Source: Euryarchaeota archaeon UBA130
GTDB lineage: Archaea > Thermoplasmatota > Poseidoniia > Poseidoniales > Thalassarchaeaceae
NCBI GenBank assembly: GCA_002505775.1
Contig: DAVY01000007.1
Location: 81,857 to 122,981 of the forward strand
Direction: 5' to 3'
Length of the DNA stretch: 41,125 nucleotides
Each line of letters starts with the position of its first letter. Position 1 is the first letter of the stretch. The translations under genes were made by a program, and so were the position numbers. Below the pieces are notes generated by a model. That model saw only the letters and a list, made by a program, of their open reading frames with translations. It made no database searches and was not told where the DNA came from. Shown here in pieces: positions 24,301 through 31,581 of the stretch.

Positions 24301-25494
24301 CTCCAGTTCTTGCAGAGGACTTGTCCATGGATTCACCCATTGATCATTGAACCCACTCATCTGAGCCTTGCAAATAAAGGCAGATATGCAACCTGTACTG
24401 AGGTCTAGGTTTGAGAAACCAAAGGCCCCTTGATCACTATCAATGGATACCGCGAGAGTAAAATTGGCGAAAATATCACTCATTGTTGTTCCTATGGGCG
24501 TCGAACCCGGAGGAGCATTGGATGCCAAATCTTCAATTGCGCTTCCACCAGTATCTGTATTTGCCACCAACGTAGAGATTGATGAAGCCCCTCCGAGCTT
24601 GTCTGATAAGTACATCATGAAGAGGAATCCGGCACCATAATCTGCAATTCTCTGGTTCCACCACCTCACGCTCATGTTCGAGTTCTGAGACCATGCATTA
24701 GCATGTCCAGTTAGGGTATTAGTGACTCCAAAGCATAAGTATGCCGCCATGTCGGCCGCTCCTTCATCAATCCAGATAAACTCAAATGGATCTCTGGCAT
24801 TGTGCAAAAGATGTTGGAATTCATGAGCGATAATCGTGTTCCTCCAACTCAGGTCATCAATATCGATGAACAGTGAATCTGTAGAAGAGGAGAGTCCCGG
24901 AACGAAATATCCCCCTATGCCCCCTGCCCCATCTATTGAGAAAATCACAATCTCTATCTGGCAGTTATTATCAACATCGGGAGCAATTCCAAAGTAACTG
25001 GTAACTGTTGGAAAAATCGTCGATTCCCAAGTCGAAGCGATATCATTCAAGGTCGTTGAAGGTATGACTTGGCCATCTTCAACAATTATCGCTGAATTAC
25101 TGGAAATCTTCTGAACTGTAGCCGCAATTGTCCCTCCTGCAGTTGAGATATCTCCGCTATCACCAACGCTCCATGCATTATCACAATTTCTTGCCATGCC
25201 CCTGGAGTTGAGATAAGATTGAGAAAAGGGAAGTACTAGGTCAGGATATCCATCTGACCTCCATTGCGACTTAAGGAATCCTGTGGCCGAATATATCGGG
25301 ACTGGGGAGGTCGAGAACAAATATTGTTTGCCATCAGTCGCAGGATCAAAATCACTCAGGTCCCCTACGATGCGGTAATTTTGATCCTCGGAATCATCAT
25401 CTGCAAAAGCCATCGGTGACAAACTTGTCAGCAAGAGGAGGGCCACTAGAGTGATGGCACTATTGGAATAATATCGACCCGATTGACCTGACAT
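21391..25494 (-). CDS. Giant surface-anchored zinc metalloprotease (M30-like) with PKD domains
   Basis: A ~1367-aa exported protein. A signal sequence (about 15-34, ending SPMAFA) is followed by a zincin domain with AHEFQHLLHNARDPFEFIWIDEGAADMA: zinc ligands His227 and His231, catalytic Glu228 and third ligand Glu247 (numbered from a GTG at 25503). This resembles the M30/hyicolysin group. About five PKD-like beta domains follow, with signatures such as FWDLGD, WNWGDGE and IWDFGDASP. Two 30-residue Asp-rich calcium-type repeats (DSDGDGD) come next, then one membrane helix near the C-terminus and a basic tail. I chose ATG 25494 because GGAG is 8 nt upstream; a 6-bp inverted repeat overlaps that site. 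Likely degrades extracellular protein while tethered to the cell. Confidence 0.88.
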   Translation of the reverse strand: MSGQSGRYYSNSAITLVALLLLTSLSPMAFADDDSEDQNYRIVGDLSDFDPATDGKQYLFSTSPVPIYSATGFLKSQWRSDGYPDLVLPFSQSYLNSRGMARNCDNAWSVGDSGDISTAGGTIAATVQKISSNSAIIVEDGQVIPSTTLNDIASTWESTIFPTVTSYFGIAPDVDNNCQIEIVIFSIDGAGGIGGYFVPGLSSSTDSLFIDIDDLSWRNTIIAHEFQHLLHNARDPFEFIWIDEGAADMAAYLCFGVTNTLTGHANAWSQNSNMSVRWWNQRIADYGAGFLFMMYLSDKLGGASSISTLVANTDTGGSAIEDLASNAPPGSTPIGTTMSDIFANFTLAVSIDSDQGAFGFSNLDLSTGCISAFICKAQMSGFNDQWVNPWTSPLQELEGWGMRAYKFNQGSGAPLNIMAQPSEFGFEGALLAKDSSTGSWSMSRMRVDQVTGSITGLIHGFGSDVDEVWMTTWYESTVDDCDYNYATCGITSGSYPTATVTVQAMLVTDPAEVSIDTIDGFDRDGDGLSDSVQIDLDIVSNSFFEILEVTVDAFSNNTLVDTKVFSVSAGNSIATEKSIWFTPPYSSDWTFGVEIRDVTSSLVDQAFSLPVQLANMEPVASISVSVNSTQTWLPVNMFGSGYDEWGFGMENGSFSNNETPIAYFWDLGDNVSSTLKNPVHQYLEPGTYPIVLTVMDQGGYYSEAQTWDVVVEDTSDPIPEISVEGVVVSEELILMTNQQVMFSALGTTDNLPLEELYFEWNWGDGEIESGIGLYESSHSWVDGSSDGIIYTLSLLVSDGIHDVEHTVFIRILNRVPQQIFDSQLQTYTLTPLELPTVFTDSDGMIVSYDWTFEEGVNLDGGGMTMTSDFSHLSSDLANPVVGWLTPGLKNIGLTVIDDDGNSTSATIQVNVINQRPVAVFSRPVDGTVDTTYTFTSYSFDPDGDSTQLSTIWSISDLSGTIENTTSVSHTFMEPGLYTVSLRVVDVLGLSSAEKSFSLRIENPLPVPMIDFSCPNVNGSILEREPTDSEQVIWQVPQTESGDVFVSPMSLIKFDGSRSYDSDPAFVGKSSMDSEDTDWNGITRWIWDFGDASPQVEGGIAWHQYTMPGSYTVTLTVVDGFEGGETNSTSIDVVVSESPVILTDSPISSDYVNMGDPVYLNYSVYDQDLEDGIVAWIDLDTSIDSDGDGDFTNDMDESLSEDLVVRWDLDASVDSDGDGDYKNDWDWNPETWSEEGEIRITMRVCDAVNVCAERDYVITVLSTEDEYVPKSLSDLTWEDIVPNRESGGLLALVGLVLLLGWIIMRQKDEEELEAEDMMETYDVDEVEADGGLPGMDQHKPPPQPKYLSEEERRDADSGYVRPIRTRRR
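21825..21972 (-). repeat. 90-bp tandem calcium-motif repeat inside the metalloprotease gene
   Basis: Two successive 30-codon units encode DLDTSIDSDGDGDFTND and DLDASVDSDGDGDYKND. The DNA is similar but not identical (for example around 21841 and 21931). The Asp-spaced pattern is like calcium-binding loops of dockerin or thrombospondin type 3 repeats. It probably rigidifies the stalk between the PKD domains and the membrane anchor. Confidence 0.75.
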
Positions 25495-25497
25495 ACT

Positions 25498-25512
25498 CAA
25501 CACTCCGTGTTG
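25498..25512 (-). promoter_or_regulatory. Inverted repeat at the metalloprotease start site
   Basis: On the minus strand CAACAC, a 3-nt spacer GGA and GTGTTG lie 3 nt before the ATG at 25494. The GGAG ribosome binding motif is formed by the spacer and first base of the right arm, so hairpin formation would hold it in the loop. The whole divergent gap to the glutaminyl cyclotransferase gene is short (about 58 bp). Confidence 0.5.
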
Positions 25513-25552
25513 TAACTACGATGAAACGATTCTAAGACGTATTTTAACACCG

Positions 25553-26611
25553 ATGGAGCATCGTTCATACATGAGTCGTGCGGGGGGAGGCAGTTTAATG
25601 CTGGCCTCACTCATATTTCTAACCGTACTTTTGCCTATTTTTCATGCCGAATCAACCTCTAATTCTGATACTTCAGTTGAATATGAAATCATCTTACTAA
25701 GCGAACATTATCATGATAACGAGGCATTCACCCAAGGTCTTGAAATGTACAATGGAAGTATCTATGAAAGTACGGGATTATATGGCAGCTCATCTCTTAG
25801 AGAAGTAGACCCATGGTCAGGACAAGTGATTAGATCGGTTGCTTTGAATGATACTATTTTTTCCGAGGGCATTACAGTGTACAATGAGACGATAATTATG
25901 TTAACTTGGAAAAGTGAGACAGCCTATGTTTTCGACATAAAGAACTTAACAGTAGTATCTTCATTTAGCTATCAGGGAGAGGGTTGGGGGATTTGCTATG
26001 ACGGCGAATATCTGATTATGTCAAATGGCACATCGTCTATTTCAATAAGAGATCCAGACTCATTTAATGTCCTAAGAGTAGTTACCGTGACTGATGAGTT
26101 GGGAAATAGAATCAACAAGATAAACGAGCTCGAATGTATATCTACTGCGGAAGGCTCTAGGGTTTTGGCTAATATATGGCAGGATGATAGAATTGTTCTA
26201 TTCGACCCTTCCAATGGAACTTTGCTGGGGGATTTTGATGCTTCATCCATATCTGAAAAAAATAGTGATGGCATCAATAATGTCCTGAATGGAATAGCGC
26301 ATCACAACTCTTCCGAATTTTGGATAACTGGGAAGAACTGGTCGTCCATGTATCTCGTTTCCATGACCAATCTTTCTGGGGTCGAGAAAGTAAAATGTTT
26401 CACTGTTTGCGGCCAAAACAATAATTCTCCATTGAAAGCCATTAGTCTGGTACTCTTGATGACAGTAATTTTTTCTATCTCTTTCTTGTATCTAGACCAA
26501 AAGACTCGTAACGAGAAGAATCAGGAAATAGATGAATCTAATAATCGGCATGATGAACTGCCTGATGTTATGCCAGCAAGTCAGAGGAGAGGGGGTGCCC
26601 AAGATGATTGA
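25553..26611 (+). CDS. Glutaminyl-peptide cyclotransferase, membrane-anchored
   Basis: Five-bladed beta-propeller enzyme family that converts N-terminal Gln of peptides to pyroglutamate. The 352-aa protein has a signal/anchor (about 14-31), then family landmarks in order: EAFTQGLEMYNGSIYESTGL, SLREVDPWSG, FSEGITV, YQGEGWGICYDGEYLIMSNG, INELECI and NGIAHHNSSEFWITGKNW. Unlike most homologues it continues into a C-terminal membrane helix (about 295-313) and a ~40-aa charged tail. Several Asn-X-Ser/Thr sites lie in the external part. Divergent from the metalloprotease and overlapping the next gene by an ATGATTGA junction, it is probably involved in capping or processing surface proteins or peptides. 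Confidence 0.93.
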   Translation: MEHRSYMSRAGGGSLMLASLIFLTVLLPIFHAESTSNSDTSVEYEIILLSEHYHDNEAFTQGLEMYNGSIYESTGLYGSSSLREVDPWSGQVIRSVALNDTIFSEGITVYNETIIMLTWKSETAYVFDIKNLTVVSSFSYQGEGWGICYDGEYLIMSNGTSSISIRDPDSFNVLRVVTVTDELGNRINKINELECISTAEGSRVLANIWQDDRIVLFDPSNGTLLGDFDASSISEKNSDGINNVLNGIAHHNSSEFWITGKNWSSMYLVSMTNLSGVEKVKCFTVCGQNNNSPLKAISLVLLMTVIFSISFLYLDQKTRNEKNQEIDESNNRHDELPDVMPASQRRGGAQDD

Positions 26612-27359
26612 CGACCAAGTAGATGAAATTGACAATATGTCAGGTCTCGAACTATGGCTCTCGGATCTCTCTACCGACTCAGCGACTAGGAATCTGGGAG
26701 CGGTTCTACTAGGAATTGGAGGGGCATTAGGAATCATAATCGGAATCATGCTCATCTCTGGCAATGTAAGCGATATTCTGTCGGGTCAAATGGAAGAGTC
26801 AGGAGGTACTGCCGACATTGAGGGGATAGTAATCTCCGAGCTAGTGGGCAACTCATCGGGAGGAAATGGAGTTGAAGGGGTTGAAGTTACATTGTTCGAT
26901 CAAGAGGGATTGGTGGCAGGTAGCGATTCTACCGACTCAGGAGGAAGATTCTCGATTAGCGATGTCCCCAGAAGGTCAGTATTACTGGAGATAGAACATC
27001 CCGGCAATGTCACTGTTCAGGTTTCACTGGTCCCAGGGGACCACTCTCAGATTTCTATAACACTGGTGGAGGGAGACGGAATTAAAAAAATCGACATGGT
27101 AGGAGAAAGCTATCTCGGAGAATCGGTTATTATTGCGACAATATTCGCAGTCTTCGCCTTATTGACTGGATTCGCGGGCATTGCAGGAGCTCTGGAAGCC
27201 AATAAGGGGACTAGCTACAGGAAAACATGGTGGCTGGCATTCTTTAGTCTCTGGAGCGGGGGGATGATCTTTGTTGGCCCCTTATTCACCCTTTCCGGAA
27301 TGGGGTTAGTAGGCTTGTCGAGAAATCAATTCTATGACGTTTACTCGAAGGAGGATTAG
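26604..27359 (+). CDS. Membrane protein with carboxypeptidase regulatory-like domain
   Basis: About 251 aa from ATG 26604, which overlaps the stop of the preceding gene and has a G-rich Shine-Dalgarno-like GAGAGGGGGTG upstream. A longer frame from 26532 exists but would run deep into the neighbour. Topology: a hydrophobic helix (about 30-50), then an external beta-sandwich with the carboxypeptidase regulatory-like pattern (IEGIVI, VEGVEVTLFDQEG, STDSGGRFSISDVP), then two more helices near the C-terminus (AVFALLTGFAGIAGAL and the segment around FFSLWSGGMIFVGPLF). No enzyme motif is seen. Co-transcription with glutaminyl cyclotransferase upstream and thymidylate kinase downstream is likely from the very short gaps. 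Confidence 0.85.
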   Translation: MIDDQVDEIDNMSGLELWLSDLSTDSATRNLGAVLLGIGGALGIIIGIMLISGNVSDILSGQMEESGGTADIEGIVISELVGNSSGGNGVEGVEVTLFDQEGLVAGSDSTDSGGRFSISDVPRRSVLLEIEHPGNVTVQVSLVPGDHSQISITLVEGDGIKKIDMVGESYLGESVIIATIFAVFALLTGFAGIAGALEANKGTSYRKTWWLAFFSLWSGGMIFVGPLFTLSGMGLVGLSRNQFYDVYSKED

Positions 27360-27361
27360 TT

Positions 27362-28708
27362 GTGTATCTAATCACAATAGAGGGCGGGGATGGAAGCGGA
27401 AAGGGACTCGCCACCAAGGTAGTTTCTGAGGTAATGAGAAAGGAATTCCCTTTCGTTTCCGTAAGCGTTACTGGAGAGCCGAGGAGGGACCACCCACTTG
27501 GAAGGTTGGCTATTGACTCAGTCAGGAGAAAGACTACCACTCCTGAGAATGAGGCAGGACTTTTCGCGGCTGACAGAGTCGATCACTCGCACGGTTGGAT
27601 TCTGCCAAGATTGGAGGCTGGAATAGGCGTGGTTAGTGAGAGGAATATTCACTCGTCCCTAGTATACCAAGGCATTGTAGGTGGACTTGGGATAAATAGA
27701 GTAGCACATATGAATTCTGCGGCTTTAGTTCCAGACCTATGTATTTGGGTTGATTGTGACCCCAAGGTAGCACTTGGTAGGATAAAGAGCGGAACTCTGA
27801 GGGCCCACTCTGACAAAGAGGAATACTTCGAGACCAGCGTACTCCAAGAGCAAATCCGCGAGGGCTACAACAAATTACTATCCGGGGAAATGGAGATGCC
27901 CACTCCATTCGACATGGGCGCCATTATCGGGCCAGTATTGAATGAGGGTTCTGAGGATGATTTCAGAATGAAGCTAAAGTCCCTGATTAGAAATTTTATG
28001 CATTCAAAGCCAGAACCAGTTAATGTGCGTTCAGAAGAAGTCGATAAGAATCTTGTCAGATCACTGATTAAATCATCTAGGGGCCAATCAACATTGGAGG
28101 GTCTCGGTGTGAAACCAGCCGTTAGAGAAGATAATTGGTTATGCGGGGAAGCCCCTTGGAAAGTTCTCAAAAATTTCCAAGCTCATCACTCACAAGTAAT
28201 CGATAGCTCGCCGGACAGTGAAAGGCTTGATGTCCCCAAACATGTATTGTCCCATTCAATATCTTCAATCTGTGGGACTCTCTCTCTAATGAGATCGGCT
28301 GACATTAGAGAACTTCGCAGATCATTGGGCCCAGTTAGATCTGTTTCAGAGAGGCATACTCAGACCATAGTAAGTTACCTTAATCGGAAATTAGGATGTA
28401 TTCACCAGCACAAGTCACTAATCGGAAGGGAGGCCCCACGTTCACAGATGAAGGAAGAGTATCGATCATTTGGAAGACTGGCAATTTCGATATGGCCTTT
28501 GAAAGAGGCATTGATAAAGTGGCAAAAGAAAAATCCTCGCACACACGTCAGGTTCGCGATGGGGCAGATAGTTAAGTCAGGAAATCATGCCTCGGCAATA
28601 ATTTCCACGATTGAGAGAATCTCCATCTTGGGGTCTGGTAATTCTAATTTTGAGGCGCCCACTACCGAGGAAGAACTCATTTCATGGTGGTCTCACGCAT
28701 CAGGATGA
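27362..28708 (+). CDS. tmk: Thymidylate kinase-like protein with unknown C-terminal domain
   Basis: The N-terminal ~200 aa resemble dTMP kinase: P-loop EGGDGSGKG (7-15), a TGEPRRDHPLG segment (37-47), FAADRVDHSHG (about 68-78), SERNIHSSLVYQG (about 96-108, replacing the DRY-type motif) and IWVDCDPKVALGRI. This should phosphorylate dTMP to dTDP. The protein is 448 aa, roughly twice the usual length. The remaining ~230 residues are a His- and Arg-rich, apparently alpha-helical region that I cannot assign (for example SERHTQTIVSYLNRKLG). Start is GTG 27362, with GGAGG 7 nt upstream, 2 bp after the preceding stop codon. The 3' end overlaps the convergent DUF2085 gene by 16 bp. Confidence 0.88.
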   Translation: MYLITIEGGDGSGKGLATKVVSEVMRKEFPFVSVSVTGEPRRDHPLGRLAIDSVRRKTTTPENEAGLFAADRVDHSHGWILPRLEAGIGVVSERNIHSSLVYQGIVGGLGINRVAHMNSAALVPDLCIWVDCDPKVALGRIKSGTLRAHSDKEEYFETSVLQEQIREGYNKLLSGEMEMPTPFDMGAIIGPVLNEGSEDDFRMKLKSLIRNFMHSKPEPVNVRSEEVDKNLVRSLIKSSRGQSTLEGLGVKPAVREDNWLCGEAPWKVLKNFQAHHSQVIDSSPDSERLDVPKHVLSHSISSICGTLSLMRSADIRELRRSLGPVRSVSERHTQTIVSYLNRKLGCIHQHKSLIGREAPRSQMKEEYRSFGRLAISIWPLKEALIKWQKKNPRTHVRFAMGQIVKSGNHASAIISTIERISILGSGNSNFEAPTTEEELISWWSHASG

Positions 28709-29652
28709 TCCACTAGAGAGAGCCTGGAATTTGCCGGAAGTACGACAGATGACGGCGACTCAAATAAATCCGGCTTGGATGACAACGCCGAGCAGACAAA
28801 CCACCCAATAACAAATCCTGCCATGAAACCGGTAATCACTCTAACGCCATTGGTAGACTCATATTCCGTGAGTAGTTGAGTAAAGCCATCAATTGCCATG
28901 GGAACAATGCCCAACATAAGTAGAAGCACCATCAATCTCATTCGCCTGTCGGTGAAATAAACAGATTCTATGGAGTCGTCTTCAAACACGGAAAGGAATG
29001 AATCCCTAACAGTCCATCTATTCAGCCCTCTCAATCTGAAAAATAAGCATCCCATGAAAAATCCCGAGAATATCCCTATGTCTCTGGTGCATACAGGCAT
29101 TTGATTATCATTCAAGCTCCAAGACCGATCATGTTTCTGATGGCAATTAATATCTCCAAACGCATACACAAATCCAAAGACTGGATTCAGTTCCGACCAT
29201 GAAAAATATCCCCCATGTGCAGATTGATTATGGCCTAACTTGCCATTCTCTGGGTGTTCATCATTTCCCCAGCTATCCTCATTCATGTAATCGATCGTGT
29301 TAGCCCTCCCCGATAGCTCTGGAACAGTGCCTTCTTCAAGCATCAAAGGAGAAACAAAGAACATCAAGAGAAGCAAGCCAGATACCATGCCCAAGGCAGA
29401 AGAGATCTTGATCTCTCTATCCCTTTCCATTCTGCCGTTTTTGAGAGAATTAGGCATAGATTCATCATCAGAACCATCTTTTAGGGTATCTTTGACCATT
29501 GAACCGCCCTTCAAACCACATACTGTTACGAACACCGATCCCGCAACTAGAACAATGGGCGAGTCATCAACTAATCCGCCAATCAAACCTTCTTGCTGGC
29601 AGACGATGCACACACAATTCCCAACAATTCTTCGCAAATCAATGTATCCCAC
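28693..29652 (-). CDS. DUF2085 family membrane protein
   Basis: Up to 319 aa with hydrophobic helices at about 84-104, 155-166, 191-206, 230-248 and 263-285. The DUF2085 signature is present: INCHQKHDRSW (168-178) followed by QMPVCTRDIGIFSGFFMG (184-201), and later DGFTQLLTEYESTNGVRVITG. The usual CARCTGIY element is changed here: only Cys188 remains and Asp191 replaces the second Cys. Function of the family is unknown; CHQ and Cys residues suggest metal or thiol chemistry in the membrane. Start is uncertain: GTG 29652 gives a Cys-rich N-terminus but overlaps the divergent neighbour, and ATG 29499 is a shorter choice. A loop rich in His and Asn (about 125-150) is unlike most homologues. Confidence 0.85.
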   Translation of the reverse strand: MGYIDLRRIVGNCVCIVCQQEGLIGGLVDDSPIVLVAGSVFVTVCGLKGGSMVKDTLKDGSDDESMPNSLKNGRMERDREIKISSALGMVSGLLLLMFFVSPLMLEEGTVPELSGRANTIDYMNEDSWGNDEHPENGKLGHNQSAHGGYFSWSELNPVFGFVYAFGDINCHQKHDRSWSLNDNQMPVCTRDIGIFSGFFMGCLFFRLRGLNRWTVRDSFLSVFEDDSIESVYFTDRRMRLMVLLLMLGIVPMAIDGFTQLLTEYESTNGVRVITGFMAGFVIGWFVCSALSSKPDLFESPSSVVLPANSRLSLVDHPDA

Positions 29653-30468
29653 CCTCTAACTCTTGAACGATTGCCACCTACGAATAGCGTGACAGACATT
29701 TCGACCAAGGATGCCATTTCTATTTCCGTGGTAGCCGGATTGATGGTTGGAACAATGGCAGTGTTCATCTCAATTTTCGCCACCGGACTAGATGATCCAG
29801 ATATTTTGTTCTCTCTAAAAATCGGCTTAATAACTGGCTCCACAGCATCAATTCTTATTCTCACCTTCGCGATATATAGAATCAATGAGATCTCCTCTAA
29901 AGGCGATTCAAGGGAAGAAAGGAGAAGGGAGGAAATAGACTTCCTAAGAGCCGTTCTTTCGCCAATCGCAGAAAGAGTCAGTTCAGATGGGAATTCGTGG
30001 AATGTGCTTCAAAGGATAAGGAGGGAAAGAGGGGTACTCGTAGTTGACTTATTGGGGTTGGATCCTCCAAGTGCCGCGGCCATAGGGGAGCGCCTTATTG
30101 ACTCCAGAGGAGGGCTTAGAAGAGTAAAGATAAGGACTGGCGTAATCGGAAAGGAATACGATTCAAATTATCAACCAGGAGTTAGAAATGCTATCATGCA
30201 GAGGTTGAAAATAGATGCTGAGAGGGTAAACTGGCAGGTCATTCAGAAGTCTTCATCAATTACACTAAGGCCTATGGGAGAGTCTCCCAGCCTGAGATTA
30301 TGGGTTACTAGATTTGGGATTTTTTCTATCCCCGTAACACTTGTGATGGCACTCGCATTTAGGGATTTAGCTGGCGAAGGCCTGGAGTTTCAGGGGTTAT
30401 TATTCGGGGCGTCCTGCGGACTTGTTATCGCAGCTCTGGCGGCCACATACAGGGACCGCTCTTCTTAG
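29593..30468 (+). CDS. Membrane protein with cytoplasmic domain, unknown family
   Basis: About 291 aa from TTG 29593, or about 259 aa from GTG 29689; no ribosome binding site distinguishes them, and the longer form overlaps the divergent DUF2085 frame by 60 bp. Two helices (about 44-64 and 74-94) precede a soluble domain (about 100-232). That domain has VLVVDLLGLDPPSAAAIGERLIDSRG-like alternating strands and helices and several basic segments. Two further helices (about 240-260 and 265-286) follow. The central part reads like a small alpha/beta domain, but I found no known motif. Its TAG stop overlaps the TAA of sufD in the 4 bp TTAG. Confidence 0.7.
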   Translation: MLADDAHTIPNNSSQINVSHPLTLERLPPTNSVTDISTKDAISISVVAGLMVGTMAVFISIFATGLDDPDILFSLKIGLITGSTASILILTFAIYRINEISSKGDSREERRREEIDFLRAVLSPIAERVSSDGNSWNVLQRIRRERGVLVVDLLGLDPPSAAAIGERLIDSRGGLRRVKIRTGVIGKEYDSNYQPGVRNAIMQRLKIDAERVNWQVIQKSSSITLRPMGESPSLRLWVTRFGIFSIPVTLVMALAFRDLAGEGLEFQGLLFGASCGLVIAALAATYRDRSS

Positions 30469-31571
30469 TCTCCAAGCTCGTTCAAGTCATCTTCCAACTC
30501 AGATATTAGCCACCCATGCATTAAATCTCCGCCCATTTCGGATAGAGTCGAATTGAGAAATGCCGCTATCAGTGTACTTTTTGATTCACTTGGCGACATC
30601 CCCCTTGATCCCAAGTAAAACATCTGATTTTCATCGACTGGCCCGCTTGCCGTCCCATGTCCACAACCCACCACATCGTGCTCCGAGACCTCCAATTCAG
30701 GAATGGAGTCCGCTTGGGCATCGCTAGATAGGAGTAAGTTGCTGAAAAGCTGCGCAGCATCTGCCCCGGCTGATCCCTTTGATACTCTCAGCATTCCAGT
30801 ACCAACTGCCTTACTACTTCCCCCACATGCAGTGTTCCAGTCCAGACGACTGAATGTTTCAGGAGAATCGTGATAGATTTCAATATGATGATCAAGGCTC
30901 ATTTCGCCCGCCGATAGTATGGAGCCCAGAACATTCAGACTTCCTCCCGGTCCAAACATTCGATATCTCAAATCAGCCTTTGTTAGCGTGGAGCCTGAAG
31001 ATACAGTTCCAGATTTGAACTGGGAGTCCCTAGGGATTGAGATCGACTCGACTCTGAGTGTGACTCCCTTGGAAAGTTTGTTGACAAAAACATCATTGCA
31101 AACAGAGCCCTCTCCAGTTGACCCAGTCCTCATCATCCCAAACCATTTGCATTCTCCTCGGATTACGGTCACCAATTCAAACTCAGCTAACCTACCTATT
31201 TCTAGACAAAGATGAGTCGCACAATAATTCCCTTCAGTTTGTATATCCACCACTATCGGCGTTGTCGATTTGAATTTAGGAATGACCGATAAGGTGAATT
31301 TTGAGTTTTTGGTCACAGACTGTAAAAAGCTCTTAGTGATAATTTCCTCATTTGGCAGATCATCAAATTCTGTCTGTTCATGAACAAGAGAAATTCCTTC
31401 AGGGAGAGAACTGCCATCAATTGTCTTCAATACAATCTTTGGCGTTGAAACTGCATCAGGTATCTCTCTAACATTCCCAGTAGGGTGAGCTTTCCTCCAT
31501 GGGGTATATCTCCACAGATGATCCGCCCTATCTGGCATCTCAGAGGACAAGTATACTGAATCAGGATTCAT
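30465..31571 (-). CDS. sufD: Fe-S cluster assembly protein SufD
   Basis: Partner of SufB in the SufBC2D scaffold. The 368-aa protein has the characteristic right-handed beta-helix core followed by the C-terminal SEHDVVGCGHGTASGPVDENQMFYLGSRGM block, which contains the conserved His found in SufD (broken here only for the description). The N-terminal region is variable, starting MNPDSVYLSSEMPDRADHLW. It follows sufB by 10 bp at the end of sufCBD. ADHLWRYTPW resembles the short N-terminal motif WRYT seen in many SufD proteins. No ATP-binding or cysteine desulfurase motif is expected or seen. Confidence 0.93.
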   Translation of the reverse strand: MNPDSVYLSSEMPDRADHLWRYTPWRKAHPTGNVREIPDAVSTPKIVLKTIDGSSLPEGISLVHEQTEFDDLPNEEIITKSFLQSVTKNSKFTLSVIPKFKSTTPIVVDIQTEGNYCATHLCLEIGRLAEFELVTVIRGECKWFGMMRTGSTGEGSVCNDVFVNKLSKGVTLRVESISIPRDSQFKSGTVSSGSTLTKADLRYRMFGPGGSLNVLGSILSAGEMSLDHHIEIYHDSPETFSRLDWNTACGGSSKAVGTGMLRVSKGSAGADAAQLFSNLLLSSDAQADSIPELEVSEHDVVGCGHGTASGPVDENQMFYLGSRGMSPSESKSTLIAAFLNSTLSEMGGDLMHGWLISELEDDLNELGD

Positions 31572-31581
31572 TTATCGACAC

